This document shows positions 17,381 through 26,932 of a stretch of 64,000 bases of DNA, one piece after another. The translations under genes and the position numbers were made by a program. The notes beneath the pieces were generated by a model. That model did not search any database and was not told the origin of the DNA. It worked only from the letters and a program-made list of their open reading frames with translations. How positions within the stretch are numbered: position 1 is the stretch's first letter; every line of letters starts with the position of its first letter. Origin of the DNA: an uncultured Aquabacterium sp. (GTDB lineage: Bacteria > Pseudomonadota > Gammaproteobacteria > Burkholderiales > Burkholderiaceae_C); NCBI RefSeq assembly GCF_947366995.1, contig NZ_CANBCC010000002.1, positions 95,236 to 159,235 on the forward strand. Direction: 5' to 3'.

Positions 17381-18893
17381 CAAGGCCCTGTTCCTGCGGC
17401 CCGCCACGGTGCTGGCCGCCGTGCTGGCCCTGGCCGGCTGTTCGCTGACGCCTGAGTACCAGCGTCCGCCGCTGGCCGTGCCGGCCACACTGCCTGCCGC
17501 CTCGGCGGCTTCGGTGCCGGTCACCGCTTCCGCAACCGCCGTGGCCGACCTGCCCTGGCAGCGCTACTTTCCCGACGCGCGCCTGCAGCAGCTGATCGGC
17601 ATGGCGCTGGATGGCAACCGTGACCTGCGTGTGGCCGCCCTCAACATCGAGGCCCTGCGTGCGGCCTACGCCATCCAGGATGCCGACCGCTTTCCGAGCG
17701 TGAATGGCGTGGCCAACGCCGCTCGCCAGCGTGCCACCAGCCGGCCGTTTGCCTACGGTAATTCGGTACAGGCGGGCGTGAGCATCTCGGCCTTCGAGCT
17801 CGACCTGTTCGGTCGTGTTCGTGCGCTCAGCGAGGCGGCCGGCGCGCAATTGATGGCGTCCGAATCGGCCCGCCGCGCCACGCACATCAGCCTGGTCGCC
17901 TCGGTGGCCAGCACCTGGTACACGCTGTGGGCCGACCGCTGGCAGCTGGCGCTCGCCGAGCAGACGCTGGCCACGCGGGAGTCGTCACTGAAGCTGCAAC
18001 AGCTGAAGTTCGACAACGGCGTTCTGAACGAGCTGGATCTCCGCACGGCGCAATCGCTGGTGGAAGCCGCCCGTGTGACGCGCGCCCAGGCGCAGCGCCA
18101 GTGGGCGCAGGACCGGAGCGCGCTGGACCTGCTGCTGGGCCGCCCGGCACCGGCCGAGCTGCTGCCGCCCGCGGTCGATGTGAGCATGTCGGCCGCCCAG
18201 GCCGATGGGCCCACCACGGCCCAGGCCGATGCACTGGCTCAGACCGTGAGCCGGTCGCTGTGGCCCGAGCTGGCCGAGCTACCGGTGGGGCTCTCGTCGG
18301 ATGTGTTGCTGCAGCGCCCCGACATCGTCCAGGCAGAGCAGAACCTGGTGGCGGCCAACGCCAACGTGGGCGCGGCCCGTGCCGCGCGCTTTCCGCGCAT
18401 CAGCCTGACGGCCTCGCTCGGGGTGGCGAGCACCTCGCTGGCCGGCCTGTTCAACGACGGCCTGCTCGGCGCTGCCATCGCCCCCGGCGTGTCGGTGCCC
18501 TTGCTGGATTGGGGCCGCACCGCCGCAGGCGTCGACAGCGCCCTGGCGCGCCGCGACATCGCGCTGGCGCAGTACGACCGCACCGTGCAGTCCGCGTTCA
18601 AGGACGTGGCCGATGCGCTGGTGGCGCGCCAGACCTGGACCGAGCAGGCCCAGGCCCAGCGCGCCCAGACCGAGGCCGAGGCCGCCCGTCTGCGCCTGTC
18701 GACCTTGCGCTATGAAAGCGGCGTGGCCAGCCAGCTCGACCTGCTGGACGCGCAGCGCGCGCTGTTTGCCTCACAACAGAGCCTGATCACCGCGCAGCTG
18801 GCGCGGCAGCAGGCCCACATCGCCGTCTACCGTTCACTGGGCGGCGGCTGGGAAACCACCGCCAGCCAGCAGGCGGCCGCCACGGCCCGCTGA
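17373..18893 (+). CDS. oprM: Outer-membrane efflux channel lipoprotein (OprM/NodT type)
   Basis: TolC-fold outer-membrane channel of 506 residues. It has a lipoprotein signal (LALAGC lipobox near residue 23), then [11 protein letters not shown], typical of OprM/NodT proteins, and two repeats of the outer-membrane efflux domain (about residues 75-270 and 290-490). It overlaps acrB by 8 bases (ATGACTGA), so the genes are translationally coupled. It completes the tripartite pump. A strong hairpin follows the gene. Confidence 0.95.
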   Translation: MTDKALFLRPATVLAAVLALAGCSLTPEYQRPPLAVPATLPAASAASVPVTASATAVADLPWQRYFPDARLQQLIGMALDGNRDLRVAALNIEALRAAYAIQDADRFPSVNGVANAARQRATSRPFAYGNSVQAGVSISAFELDLFGRVRALSEAAGAQLMASESARRATHISLVASVASTWYTLWADRWQLALAEQTLATRESSLKLQQLKFDNGVLNELDLRTAQSLVEAARVTRAQAQRQWAQDRSALDLLLGRPAPAELLPPAVDVSMSAAQADGPTTAQADALAQTVSRSLWPELAELPVGLSSDVLLQRPDIVQAEQNLVAANANVGAARAARFPRISLTASLGVASTSLAGLFNDGLLGAAIAPGVSVPLLDWGRTAAGVDSALARRDIALAQYDRTVQSAFKDVADALVARQTWTEQAQAQRAQTEAEAARLRLSTLRYESGVASQLDLLDAQRALFASQQSLITAQLARQQAHIAVYRSLGGGWETTASQQAAATAR

Positions 18894-18916
18894 CCACGTC
18901 GCACACTCGCCCAAGC

Positions 18917-18953
18917 AGGGCCGGCCACCGGGATCACCGGGGCCGGCCCTTTA
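18917..18953 (+). terminator. Terminator of the acrA-acrB-oprM operon
   Basis: Perfect 10-bp inverted repeat AGGGCCGGCC / GGCCGGCCCT around a 14-base loop that itself holds CCGG/CCGG, followed by TTTATC. It lies between the oprM stop and the GTG start of ubiA. Confidence 0.75.
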
Positions 18954-18963
18954 TCATGGCGGG

Positions 18964-19848
18964 GTGAGCACAAGCCCCGTCCTGACGCTGCGCGACCGCT
19001 GGTCGCTGTACCTCGATCTCATCCGCTGGAACCGGCCGCAGGGCTGGTTGCTGTGCCTGTGGCCGGTGCTGGCCGCGCTGTGGCTGGCCTCGGGCCGCCT
19101 GCCTGCGCTCGACCTGCTGCTGATCTTCACGCTGGGTACCTTTTTGATGCGCAGCGCCGGCTGTGCCGTCAACGACATCGCCGACCGCGAGTTCGACCGG
19201 CACGTCAAGCGCACCGCGCAGCGCCCGATCACCAGCGGCCGCCTGTCGGTACAGGAAGCGATCGCCGTGGGCTTGGTGCTGGCGCTGATCTCGTTCGTGC
19301 TGGTGCTGTTCACCAACCCGCTCACGATCGGACTGTCCTTTGGTGCGCTGGGCGTGGCCATCCTCTACCCCTTCACCAAACGCTTCTTTGCGATGCCGCA
19401 GGCCGTGCTTGGCATCGCGTTCAGCTTTGGCATCCCGATGGCCTATGCGGCTGTGCAGGATCAGGTGCCTGCGCAGGCGTGGTGGCTGGTGGTGGGCAAC
19501 ATTGCCTGGGTGCTGGCCTACGACACCGAGTACGCCATGGTCGACCGCGACGACGACCTGCGCATCGGCATGCGCACCTCGGCCATCACGCTCGGGCGTT
19601 TCGATGTGGTCGGCATCGCGGTGTTCTACGCGCTGTGCCTGGCCTGCTGGTGGTGGGTCGGGCAGCAGGCGGGGCGCGGACTGTTCTACCAGCTTGGCCT
19701 GCTTGCTGCAGCGGCCCAGGCAGTGTGGCACTTGGTGCTCATTCGCCACCGGGACCGTGACGGCTGTTTCCGTGCCTTCCGCGCCAACCACTGGCTCGGC
19801 ATGAGCGTGTGGCTGGGCGTGGTGCTCGACGTCGCCTTGCAGGGCTGA
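18964..19848 (+). CDS. ubiA: 4-hydroxybenzoate octaprenyltransferase
   Basis: Integral membrane prenyltransferase of 294 residues that attaches the polyprenyl tail to 4-hydroxybenzoate in ubiquinone synthesis. Both Asp-rich metal-binding motifs are present: [15 protein letters not shown] in the first half and [14 protein letters not shown] in the second, along with RPITSG. About seven to nine membrane segments can be seen. The start is GTG at 18964; a nearby ATG (18956) is out of frame. It converges with proC, with only 4 bp between the stops. Confidence 0.95.
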   Translation: MSTSPVLTLRDRWSLYLDLIRWNRPQGWLLCLWPVLAALWLASGRLPALDLLLIFTLGTFLMRSAGCAVNDIADREFDRHVKRTAQRPITSGRLSVQEAIAVGLVLALISFVLVLFTNPLTIGLSFGALGVAILYPFTKRFFAMPQAVLGIAFSFGIPMAYAAVQDQVPAQAWWLVVGNIAWVLAYDTEYAMVDRDDDLRIGMRTSAITLGRFDVVGIAVFYALCLACWWWVGQQAGRGLFYQLGLLAAAAQAVWHLVLIRHRDRDGCFRAFRANHWLGMSVWLGVVLDVALQG

Positions 19849-19852
19849 CGCG

Positions 19853-20686
19853 TCAGCGGCCGAACTCGTCTCCCAGTTCGCCGGCGCGGTGCTGCGCCGC
19901 ACGCATGGCCGCCACGAAGGCCGCCTTCACCCCCGCGGTTTCGAGGTGCGTCAGGGCCGCATAGGTGGTGCCGCCCTTGGACGTGACCCGCTCGCGCAGC
20001 ACGGCCGGGCTGTCCGGCGACTGGCTGGCCAGGGCGGTGGCGCCAGCAAACGTGGCCTGGGCCAGCAGACGACCCTGCTCGGCGGTCAGGCCCATGTCCT
20101 GCGCGGCCTGCATCATCGCTTCGATGAAATAAAACACATACGCCGGGCCCGAGCCCGACAGTGCCGTCACGGCGTCCAGGTCGGCCTCGCGGTCCACCCA
20201 CAGGTGCTGGCCGGTCGGCTCGACCATGGCCTGCACGGCAGCGCGTTCCTCGGCGCTGACCTCGGGGCGGGCGAACAGGCCCGTCATGCCCTGGCCGACC
20301 AGGGCCGGCGTGTTCGGCATGGCCCGCACGATGCGCGGCGTACCCAGCAAGCGCGCCATGTCGTCCGTGCGCAGCCCGGCCATCACGCTGTAGTGCAGTG
20401 CGCCGTGCGTCAGGGCGGCGTAGACGCTGGCAGCGTCCTTGAACTGCTGCGGCTTGACCGCCCACACCACCGTGGTTGCCTGGCTCAGGGTGATGTCCGC
20501 GGTGGCGGCCGTCTGCACGCCGAGGGCGTCCTGCAGTCGCTGGCGCTGCTCGGCGACGGGGTCGATCACGAGGATGCGCTGCGCGTCGCGGCCCTGACGC
20601 AGCAGGCCGCCGATGATGGCGGTGGCCATGTTGCCGCCGCCGATGAAGGCAATGTCGATGGTGGAGGTGCTCATGGGCGAGATCAT
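19853..20686 (-). CDS. proC: Pyrroline-5-carboxylate reductase
   Basis: Last enzyme of proline synthesis, reducing pyrroline-5-carboxylate with NAD(P)H. The 277-residue protein has the Rossmann motif IAFIGGGNMATAIIGG at the N-terminus, and the conserved C-terminal signature TALSGSGPAYVFYFIEAM followed by AAVREAVTSPGGTT-like sequence (VLRERVTSKGGTT). The first ATG (20686) overlaps the stop of the upstream hybrid kinase as ATGA; a second in-frame ATG at 20674 lies nearer the Rossmann fold. yggS, its usual partner, is two genes upstream. Confidence 0.93.
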   Translation of the reverse strand: MISPMSTSTIDIAFIGGGNMATAIIGGLLRQGRDAQRILVIDPVAEQRQRLQDALGVQTAATADITLSQATTVVWAVKPQQFKDAASVYAALTHGALHYSVMAGLRTDDMARLLGTPRIVRAMPNTPALVGQGMTGLFARPEVSAEERAAVQAMVEPTGQHLWVDREADLDAVTALSGSGPAYVFYFIEAMMQAAQDMGLTAEQGRLLAQATFAGATALASQSPDSPAVLRERVTSKGGTTYAALTHLETAGVKAAFVAAMRAAQHRAGELGDEFGR

Positions 20687-22533
20687 GCCGCATCCGGCCG
20701 CTCGGGCGCGCCGGTGGCCTCGGCCAGCAGGCGCACCAGGCGGTCGGCCTGCAGCGGCTTGTGCAGCAGGTGTACGTGCGCGGCGCGTGCCGCGTCGGCC
20801 AGCCCGGGCGTGGCTTCCCCGGTGAGCAGAAAGGCCGGCAGGGCCTCGCCGAACTTGTAGCGCAGCTGGGCAATGGCCTGCAGGCCGTTGATCGACAGGC
20901 CCAGGCGATGGTCACTCACCACCGCCGACGGCATGCCGCCTTCGGGCATGCGCCCTTCGGTCTGCAGGGCCACCAGCGCCGCGATGGCGCCGTCCGGTGT
21001 CGAGCCGGCCGCGGTGCGCCAGCCGTGTTGGTGCAGCAGCATGGCCGTGCCTTCGCGCACATCGGGGTCGTCCTCGATCAGCAGGATCACGCCGGGTGGG
21101 GTAAGCGGTGACGCATTCGGGGCAGCGGGCTTGCCGCCGCGTGTGCCTGGCCGGCGGGCCACACGGGCCTGGGCCTCTGGCTGCAGGGCCGCGGGCACCA
21201 GCCGCGGCAGGCGCACACTGAAGCACGAGCCCTGGCCGGGGCGCGAGCGCAGGCTGACCGGCGTGGGCCCGAGCAGGCTCAGGCGGCGCACCACGGCCAG
21301 GCCCAGGCCCAGGCCTTCGCTGCTGCGCCGGCCATCGTTGTGCGCCTGAAAATAGTCCTCGAAGATGCGGTGCCGGTGCTCCCGGGCGATGCCGGTGCCG
21401 GTGTCCCACACCTGACAGACAATCCACGGCCCGCGCGCCCGGGCCCGCAGGCGCACGGTGCCCCGTTCGGTGTAGCGCACCGCGTTGTTCAACAGGTTGC
21501 GCAGGATGCGCTCCAGCACGTGCGGGTCGGCCTGCACCCAGGCCTCGGTGGGGTCGAGTTGCCACTGCAGACCCTGATGGGCGCACACCACCGCAAACTC
21601 GCTGTCCAGCCGTCGCCACAGGGCGGGCAGGGCGCAGGCCTGTGCGCGGTAGTCGATGCGCTGCGCATCGATGCGGGCCACGTCGAACATGCGCTCGAAC
21701 ATCGTGCTCAGCGAGCCCAGCGCCGTCTGCATTCGGTCGAGCAGGCCATGCCCTTCGGCCGCGGGCACGTGGGGACGCAGCGCGCTGCTCAGCAGCATCA
21801 GCACGTGCAGCGGCTGGCGCAGGTCGTGGCTGGCCGAGGCAAAGAACTCGCCCTTCTGCCGGTCGGCAATCTCGGCGCGGGCCTTCTCCCGGGTCACGTT
21901 GTTGACCTCCTCGCGCAGTTGCAGCACCAGGTCGGCGTTCTCGTTGCGCAGCAGCGTGCCCTCGCGCAGCCGGCGGCTGATCTGCCGCGTCACGGCCAGG
22001 CTGGTCACCATCGAGACGCCCATCACCAGCGCGAGGAACGACGAACTGGGCTGGCCGTCCACCATCAGCCGCATTCCGGCCAGCGTCAGCAGGGGGGTGC
22101 TGCCCGCCACGGCCACACCCCAGTCGTGCACGCTCACCAGCATTACCGTGTAGGCGTACACCAGCGAGGCGGCCACGAGCGCGAGCTGCCAGTCGTTGTC
22201 GGCCACCCCCAGCAGCGCCACCGCGAACAGCCCCCACAGCGTGCCCTGTGACAGATGCCATCCGAGCAGGCTGCGGCGCCAGCGTTGGTAGCCCGAGGCC
22301 GGGATGCCGAAGCGGCGGAAATGCCGCGTCATCGCGATGACGATGCCCCACACGCCCAGTAGTCCGAGCGTGGGCAGCACCCATTGCCACGCCGGCAGCG
22401 GCCAGCCGCGGATCAGCCACAGCAGCGCCATCAGCGACAGCGCCTGGCCGAGGATGGTGTGCGGGGTGGTGCGCCACGCGTCCTGCAGCATCTGCAGGTC
22501 GACGCGGGTCTGCATGGGGCTGATGCCGCGCAT
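20683..22533 (-). CDS. Membrane hybrid sensor histidine kinase with C-terminal receiver domain
   Basis: Protein of about 616 residues. The N-terminal part holds about six membrane segments (residues 25-190) with little periplasmic sequence and no PAS domain. A short coiled coil leads to the HisKA box FFASASHDLRQPLHVLML (phospho-accepting His), then an HATPase domain with the N box (RILRNLLNNAVRYTERG), DTGTGI and GLGLGLAVV. The C-terminal receiver domain has the acidic pair IEDDPDV and a likely phospho-acceptor in VVSDHRLG. It follows the NarL-type regulator by 17 bp, so both probably form one pathway. The stimulus is unknown. The start is uncertain: ATG 22533, ATG 22515 and GTG 22554 are all possible. 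Confidence 0.88.
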   Translation of the reverse strand: MRGISPMQTRVDLQMLQDAWRTTPHTILGQALSLMALLWLIRGWPLPAWQWVLPTLGLLGVWGIVIAMTRHFRRFGIPASGYQRWRRSLLGWHLSQGTLWGLFAVALLGVADNDWQLALVAASLVYAYTVMLVSVHDWGVAVAGSTPLLTLAGMRLMVDGQPSSSFLALVMGVSMVTSLAVTRQISRRLREGTLLRNENADLVLQLREEVNNVTREKARAEIADRQKGEFFASASHDLRQPLHVLMLLSSALRPHVPAAEGHGLLDRMQTALGSLSTMFERMFDVARIDAQRIDYRAQACALPALWRRLDSEFAVVCAHQGLQWQLDPTEAWVQADPHVLERILRNLLNNAVRYTERGTVRLRARARGPWIVCQVWDTGTGIAREHRHRIFEDYFQAHNDGRRSSEGLGLGLAVVRRLSLLGPTPVSLRSRPGQGSCFSVRLPRLVPAALQPEAQARVARRPGTRGGKPAAPNASPLTPPGVILLIEDDPDVREGTAMLLHQHGWRTAAGSTPDGAIAALVALQTEGRMPEGGMPSAVVSDHRLGLSINGLQAIAQLRYKFGEALPAFLLTGEATPGLADAARAAHVHLLHKPLQADRLVRLLAEATGAPERPDAA

Positions 22534-22550
22534 GCCGCGGTCTGCGGGGT

Positions 22551-23270
22551 TCACGCCAGGCTTTCCCGGCGTCCTTCCTGGCTCGCTTCTTCTGGCGATC
22601 GCGGCGCCCAGGCCGCGGGGGCCTGCCGCGAGCACAGCAACACGAGTTGCGTGCGGCTGTGCACCCCATAGGCCCGGAAGATGGCGCTCACGTGCAGCTT
22701 CACGGTTTCGGCGCTGATGCCCAGTGCATCGGCAATGGCCTGGTTGGTGCAGCCCTTGAGGATCCAGGTCAGCACGTCCTTCTGGCGCGGGGTCAGGCGA
22801 ACGCTCTGGGCTGGGGTCGCCTCATCCGTGGCGTCGGGCTGGTCGGCAGGCGACAACAGCTCCGATGGGAAGTGCAGGCGCCCCTCGACCAGCGCCCGCA
22901 GGGCCATGGTGAAGCCGTCGATCTCGGCCAGCTTGGGAATGAAGCACGACGCGCCGTGGTGGATGCACTCCAGCGCCACCTGCACGTCGTTCTGTCCGGT
23001 GATGATGCCGATGCGCTGCGTCGGCGCCGCCTGGCGCACGGCCTGCAAGGTGGCGGTGCCGCGGCTGTCAGGCAGGCCCAGGTCGAGCAACACGACGTCG
23101 ATCGGGTCGGCGTCGGGCCCATGGGCCAGCCGCTCGAGCGTGGCCTGCAGCGAGTTGGCCTGAGAGAAGCGCGCTTTCGGTTCGAGGGCGCGGATGGCCT
23201 GCATCATCCCTTCTCGGATCAGGCTGTGGTCATCGACCAGCAGGTAGTGGGGCGGACGCAGAACTTCCAT
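22551..23270 (-). CDS. NarL/FixJ-type response regulator
   Basis: Transcription regulator of 239 residues. The receiver domain occupies residues 1-125, with VDDHSLIREGM at the start, the phospho-acceptor Asp in VVLLDLGLPDSRG, and the switch Thr in IGIITGQND. The LuxR-type helix-turn-helix is at about residues 155-220 (LTPRQKDVLTWILKGCTNQAIADALGISAETVKLHVSAIF). The lysine expected late in the receiver is seen in FIPKLAE. Its likely partner is the hybrid kinase 17 bp downstream. Target genes are unknown. It is 37 bp downstream of yggS on the same strand. Confidence 0.93.
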   Translation of the reverse strand: MEVLRPPHYLLVDDHSLIREGMMQAIRALEPKARFSQANSLQATLERLAHGPDADPIDVVLLDLGLPDSRGTATLQAVRQAAPTQRIGIITGQNDVQVALECIHHGASCFIPKLAEIDGFTMALRALVEGRLHFPSELLSPADQPDATDEATPAQSVRLTPRQKDVLTWILKGCTNQAIADALGISAETVKLHVSAIFRAYGVHSRTQLVLLCSRQAPAAWAPRSPEEASQEGRRESLA

Positions 23271-23307
23271 ACCGTTTACGTAAGCGATCCCGCATGGTAG
23301 CGGGCGC

Positions 23308-23994
23308 TCAGCGTCGGCCGAATAGGGCTGTGCCCACCCTGACCAGGGTCGAGCCCTCGGCGATGGCGGCCGCCAGGTCGCCGCTCATTCCCATCGACAG
23401 CGTGTCCACGGGAAGACCCTGAGCCTTCAGGTGCTCGAACACGCTACGCACGCGGGCCAGTTCCGCGTGCTGCACGGCCGGGTCCTCGCTGGGGGCGGGC
23501 AGCGCCATCACGCCCCGCAGCGTCAGGCGGGGCAGGGCGGCCACCGCGCGGGCCAGGCTTTCAGCTTCTTCGGGCGCGATGCCGCTCTTGCTCGCCTCGC
23601 CACTGGTGTTGACCTGCACGCACACCTGCAGCGGCGGCAGCCCTTCAGGACGTTGCTCCGACAGGCGCTGCGCGACCTTCAGTCGGTCCACGGTGTGCAC
23701 CCAGTCGAACGACTCGGCCACCACGCGGGTCTTGTTGCTCTGCAGCGGCCCGATCATGTGCCACTCGATCTGACTGCGCAGGTCTGCCAGTTCCGCGATC
23801 TTCGCCACGGCCTCCTGCACGTAGTTTTCGCCAAACCGACGCTGTCCTGCGTCAAATGCTTCTCGCACCGTTACAGATGGAAACGTCTTGCTGACAGCCA
23901 GCAAGGTGACACTCTCGGGTGGGCGCCCAGCGAGAGAACAGGCCTGTTGTATCCGGTCTCTCACGCTTTGCAGGTTGTTTGCGATCGTCGACAT
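23308..23994 (-). CDS. yggS: YggS/PROSC family pyridoxal 5'-phosphate homeostasis protein
   Basis: PLP-binding protein of 228 residues that buffers free PLP. The PLP-lysine motif LLAVSKTFP, the signature FGENYVQEA, HMIGPLQSNK and the C-terminal SMGMSGDLAAAI phosphate-binding segment are all present. The start MSTIANNL was chosen; the ORF extends upstream across the pilT gap without good reason. It is divergent from pilT, the usual arrangement. proC, normally the next gene, is displaced by the two-component pair. Confidence 0.95.
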   Translation of the reverse strand: MSTIANNLQSVRDRIQQACSLAGRPPESVTLLAVSKTFPSVTVREAFDAGQRRFGENYVQEAVAKIAELADLRSQIEWHMIGPLQSNKTRVVAESFDWVHTVDRLKVAQRLSEQRPEGLPPLQVCVQVNTSGEASKSGIAPEEAESLARAVAALPRLTLRGVMALPAPSEDPAVQHAELARVRSVFEHLKAQGLPVDTLSMGMSGDLAAAIAEGSTLVRVGTALFGRR

Positions 23995-24031
23995 AATGGG
24001 TCTGTAACCAAAAGCCAGGCCCACATCATCC

Positions 24032-25075
24032 ATGGATATCACCCAGCTCCTTGCGTTCTCCGTCAAGAACAAGGCATCCGATCTTCACCTGTCGGCAGGG
24101 CTGCCCCCCATGATCCGGGTCCACGGCGATGTGCGCCGCATCAACGTCGACGCGCTGGACCACAAGCAGGTCCACGACATGGTGTACGACATCATGAACG
24201 ACGCGCAGCGCAAGACCTATGAAGAAACGCTGGAGTGCGACTTCTCGTTCGAGATCCAGGGCCTGGCGCGTTTCCGCGTCAACGCGTTCAACCAGAACCG
24301 AGGTGCCGGCGCCGTGTTCCGGACGATTCCGTCCAAGATCCTGACGCTAGAGCAACTCAACGCGCCCAAGGTGTTTGCCGACCTGGCGCTGCGGCCGCGC
24401 GGGCTGGTGCTGGTGACCGGCCCGACGGGTTCGGGCAAGTCGACCACGCTGGCGGCCATGATCAACCACCTCAACGAGACCGAGTACGGCCACATCCTGA
24501 CGGTCGAAGACCCGATCGAATTCGTGCACGACTCCAAGAAGTGCCTGATCAACCAGCGCGAGGTGGGCCCGCACACGATGAGCTTTGCCAACGCGCTGCG
24601 CTCCGCGCTGCGTGAAGACCCGGACGCCATCCTCGTGGGCGAAATGCGCGACCTGGAGACCATCCGCCTGGCGTTGACCGCCGCGGAAACCGGGCACCTG
24701 GTGTTCGGCACGCTGCACACCTCGTCGGCCGCCAAGACCATCGACCGCGTGGTCGACGTCTTCCCCGCGGCCGAGAAGGAAATGGTGCGCGCCATGCTGT
24801 CCGAGTCGCTGCAGGCCGTGATCTCGCAGACGCTGTGCAAGACCAAGGACGGCTCGGGCCGGGTGGCCGCGCACGAAATCATGATCGGCACCCCTGCGAT
24901 CCGGAACCTGATCCGCGAGAACAAGATCGCCCAGATGTACTCGTCGATCCAGACCGGCAACAGCATGGGCATGCAGACGCTGGATCAGAACCTGACCGAG
25001 TTGGTGCGACGCAACGTCATCTCGCCTGCCGAGGCCCGCGCAAAGGCCAAGATTCCTGAAAACTTCCCCGGCTGA
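24032..25075 (+). CDS. pilT: Type IV pilus retraction ATPase PilT
   Basis: Hexameric cytoplasmic ATPase that depolymerises the type IV pilus and drives twitching motility and DNA uptake. The 347-residue protein has the N-terminal PAS-like domain (SDLHLSAGLPPMIRVHGDVRR), Walker A GPTGSGKST, the Asp box with EDPIEF, Walker B in ILVGEMRD, the His box GHLVFGTLHTSSA, and AIRNLIRENK near the C-terminus, the PilT signature required for retraction. It is the first gene of a run with a cNMP-binding gene and pilU. Confidence 0.97.
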   Translation: MDITQLLAFSVKNKASDLHLSAGLPPMIRVHGDVRRINVDALDHKQVHDMVYDIMNDAQRKTYEETLECDFSFEIQGLARFRVNAFNQNRGAGAVFRTIPSKILTLEQLNAPKVFADLALRPRGLVLVTGPTGSGKSTTLAAMINHLNETEYGHILTVEDPIEFVHDSKKCLINQREVGPHTMSFANALRSALREDPDAILVGEMRDLETIRLALTAAETGHLVFGTLHTSSAAKTIDRVVDVFPAAEKEMVRAMLSESLQAVISQTLCKTKDGSGRVAAHEIMIGTPAIRNLIRENKIAQMYSSIQTGNSMGMQTLDQNLTELVRRNVISPAEARAKAKIPENFPG

Positions 25076-25083
25076 GGCAGTTC

Positions 25084-25761
25084 ATGAAACGCCTGCTGGA
25101 CCGTTTTGTCAGTGGCGCAACCGGGGGCGCACGCACCAGCTCCGCCGATGCGGCCGAGGCCGATGACGAGGGATTCTTCGCCACCCAGTTCATGGAACGG
25201 CCCGAGTCCGTGCGAGGCAGTTCGGCCTGGTCGGCGCGCGCGCTGGCCGTGGGCGCGCAGCCGCTGGACCCGGAAGTCGGACTGGCGCTGCTGATGCGGG
25301 CCTGGGGCCAGGACGCCCTGATGGCCGCGCTCGGCGAGGACGTGCAGCGCAAGCTGTTGCCCCATCTTCAGTTCGTGAAGGTGCCCGCGGGCCGGGAACT
25401 CATCGTGCAGGGAGAGCGGGGCGACTACGCGCTCGTCGTGCTCGACGGCGTGGTTGCCGTGGACCGCGTGCCGCCAGCGGGTGGCCGCGTGCGCCTGGCT
25501 GAAGCCCGCGAAGGCGAAGTGATCGGCGAGATGTCGCTGCTCGACGCCAGTGCCCGCTTTGCCTCCTGCCTCACGCTCAGCGCCTGTGCGCTGGCCGTGC
25601 TCACCAGCGAGGCACTGGATGAACTGGCCATCGAGGAGCCCCGCCTCGGCATGGCCCTGATGACCTGCACGGCGCGTCGCTTGTCGCTGCGCATGCGGCA
25701 GCTCGGCGCCCGGCTGGGCGCGCTGCTGGACGCCAGCCGCGCCGGCCCCCACCCCGTTTGA
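25084..25761 (+). CDS. Cyclic nucleotide-binding domain protein between pilT and pilU
   Basis: Protein of 225 residues starting 8 bp after pilT. The first 75 residues are polar with no recognised domain. Residues about 95-205 form a cNMP-binding-type beta barrel (FVKVPAGRELIVQGERGDYALVVLDGVVAVD, then REGEVIGEMSLLDASARFAS), matching the phosphate-binding cassette pattern GE(M/L)xLL-x-ARxAS. There is no helix-turn-helix, so it is not a Crp-type transcription factor. The short C-terminal helix is Arg-rich. Its place suggests that it tunes pilus retraction in response to a nucleotide; this is inference. Confidence 0.85.
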   Translation: MKRLLDRFVSGATGGARTSSADAAEADDEGFFATQFMERPESVRGSSAWSARALAVGAQPLDPEVGLALLMRAWGQDALMAALGEDVQRKLLPHLQFVKVPAGRELIVQGERGDYALVVLDGVVAVDRVPPAGGRVRLAEAREGEVIGEMSLLDASARFASCLTLSACALAVLTSEALDELAIEEPRLGMALMTCTARRLSLRMRQLGARLGALLDASRAGPHPV

Positions 25762-25782
25762 AGACCCCGACAGGACCGCACC

Positions 25783-26919
25783 ATGGAACGCGACCAGGCC
25801 TCCAAATTCATCAACGACCTGCTAAAGCTCATGGTCGCCCGCGGGGGCTCCGACCTGTTCCTGACGTCGGACTTCCCGCCCGCCATCAAAGTCGACGGCA
25901 AGGTCACCAAGGTCTCGCCACAGGCGCTCACCTCGCAGCACACCGTGTCGCTGGCGCGCGCCATCATGAACGACAAGCAGGCGGCCGAGTTCGAGCGCAC
26001 CAAGGAGTGCAACTTCGCGATCTCGCCCGGCGGCATCGGCCGCTTTCGCGTCAATGCGTTCATCCAGCAGGGCAATGTCGGCCTGGTGTTGCGGACCATC
26101 CCGCAGAACCTTCCCACGGTCGACGGCATGGGTTTGCCCCAGATCCTCAAGGAGGTCGTGCTGACCAAGCGTGGCCTGGTGATCCTGGTGGGAGGCACCG
26201 GCTCCGGCAAATCGACCACGCTGGCGGCCATGGTCGACCACCGCAACGAGAACACGCACGGCCACATCATCACGCTGGAAGACCCGGTCGAGTTCGTGCA
26301 CCCGCACAAGAACTGCATCATCACCCAGCGTGAGATCGGCATCGACACCGACGGCTGGGAGATGGCGCTGAAGAACACCCTGCGCCAGGCGCCCGATGTG
26401 ATCCTGATGGGCGAAATCCGCGACCGCGAGACCATGGAGCACGCCGTGCAGTTCGCCGAGACCGGCCACCTCTGCATGGCCACGCTGCACGCCAACAGCG
26501 CCAACCAGGCGCTGGATCGCATCATCAACTTCTTCCCCGAAGAGCGCCGGCCGCAGCTGCTGATGGACCTGTCGCTCAACCTGAAGGCGCTGGTCTCGCA
26601 ACGCCTGCTGCCGCGCCAGGAAGGCAAGGGCCGCGTGGCCGCCGTCGAGATCCTGCTCAACACGCCGCTGATCGGCGACCTCATCTTCAAGGGCGAGGTG
26701 GGCGAGATCAAGGAGATCATGAAGAAGTCGCGGGAGCTGGGCATGCAGACCTTCGACCAGGCGCTGTACGACCTCTACGAGAGCAACTACGTGACCTACG
26801 AAGACGCGCTGCGCAACGCCGATTCGGTCAACGACCTGCGTCTGCAGATCAAGCTGAACAGCACCCGCGCACGCACCAGCGACCTGGCCGCGGGCACCGA
26901 ACACCTGAAGATCGTCTGA
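25783..26919 (+). CDS. pilU: PilT-dependent retraction ATPase PilU
   Basis: PilT paralogue of 378 residues that assists retraction under load. It begins with MARGGSDLFLTSDFPPAIKVDGKV, has Walker A GGTGSGKST, ITLEDPVEFVH, Walker B in ILMGEIRDRETM and the His box TGHLCMATLHANSANQA. The C-terminus is longer than in PilT and ends in an acidic/hydrophilic tail, typical of PilU. It lies 21 bp after the cNMP-binding gene, in the same apparent operon. Confidence 0.96.
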   Translation: MERDQASKFINDLLKLMVARGGSDLFLTSDFPPAIKVDGKVTKVSPQALTSQHTVSLARAIMNDKQAAEFERTKECNFAISPGGIGRFRVNAFIQQGNVGLVLRTIPQNLPTVDGMGLPQILKEVVLTKRGLVILVGGTGSGKSTTLAAMVDHRNENTHGHIITLEDPVEFVHPHKNCIITQREIGIDTDGWEMALKNTLRQAPDVILMGEIRDRETMEHAVQFAETGHLCMATLHANSANQALDRIINFFPEERRPQLLMDLSLNLKALVSQRLLPRQEGKGRVAAVEILLNTPLIGDLIFKGEVGEIKEIMKKSRELGMQTFDQALYDLYESNYVTYEDALRNADSVNDLRLQIKLNSTRARTSDLAAGTEHLKIV

Positions 26920-26932
26920 ACCCCGTCACTCC

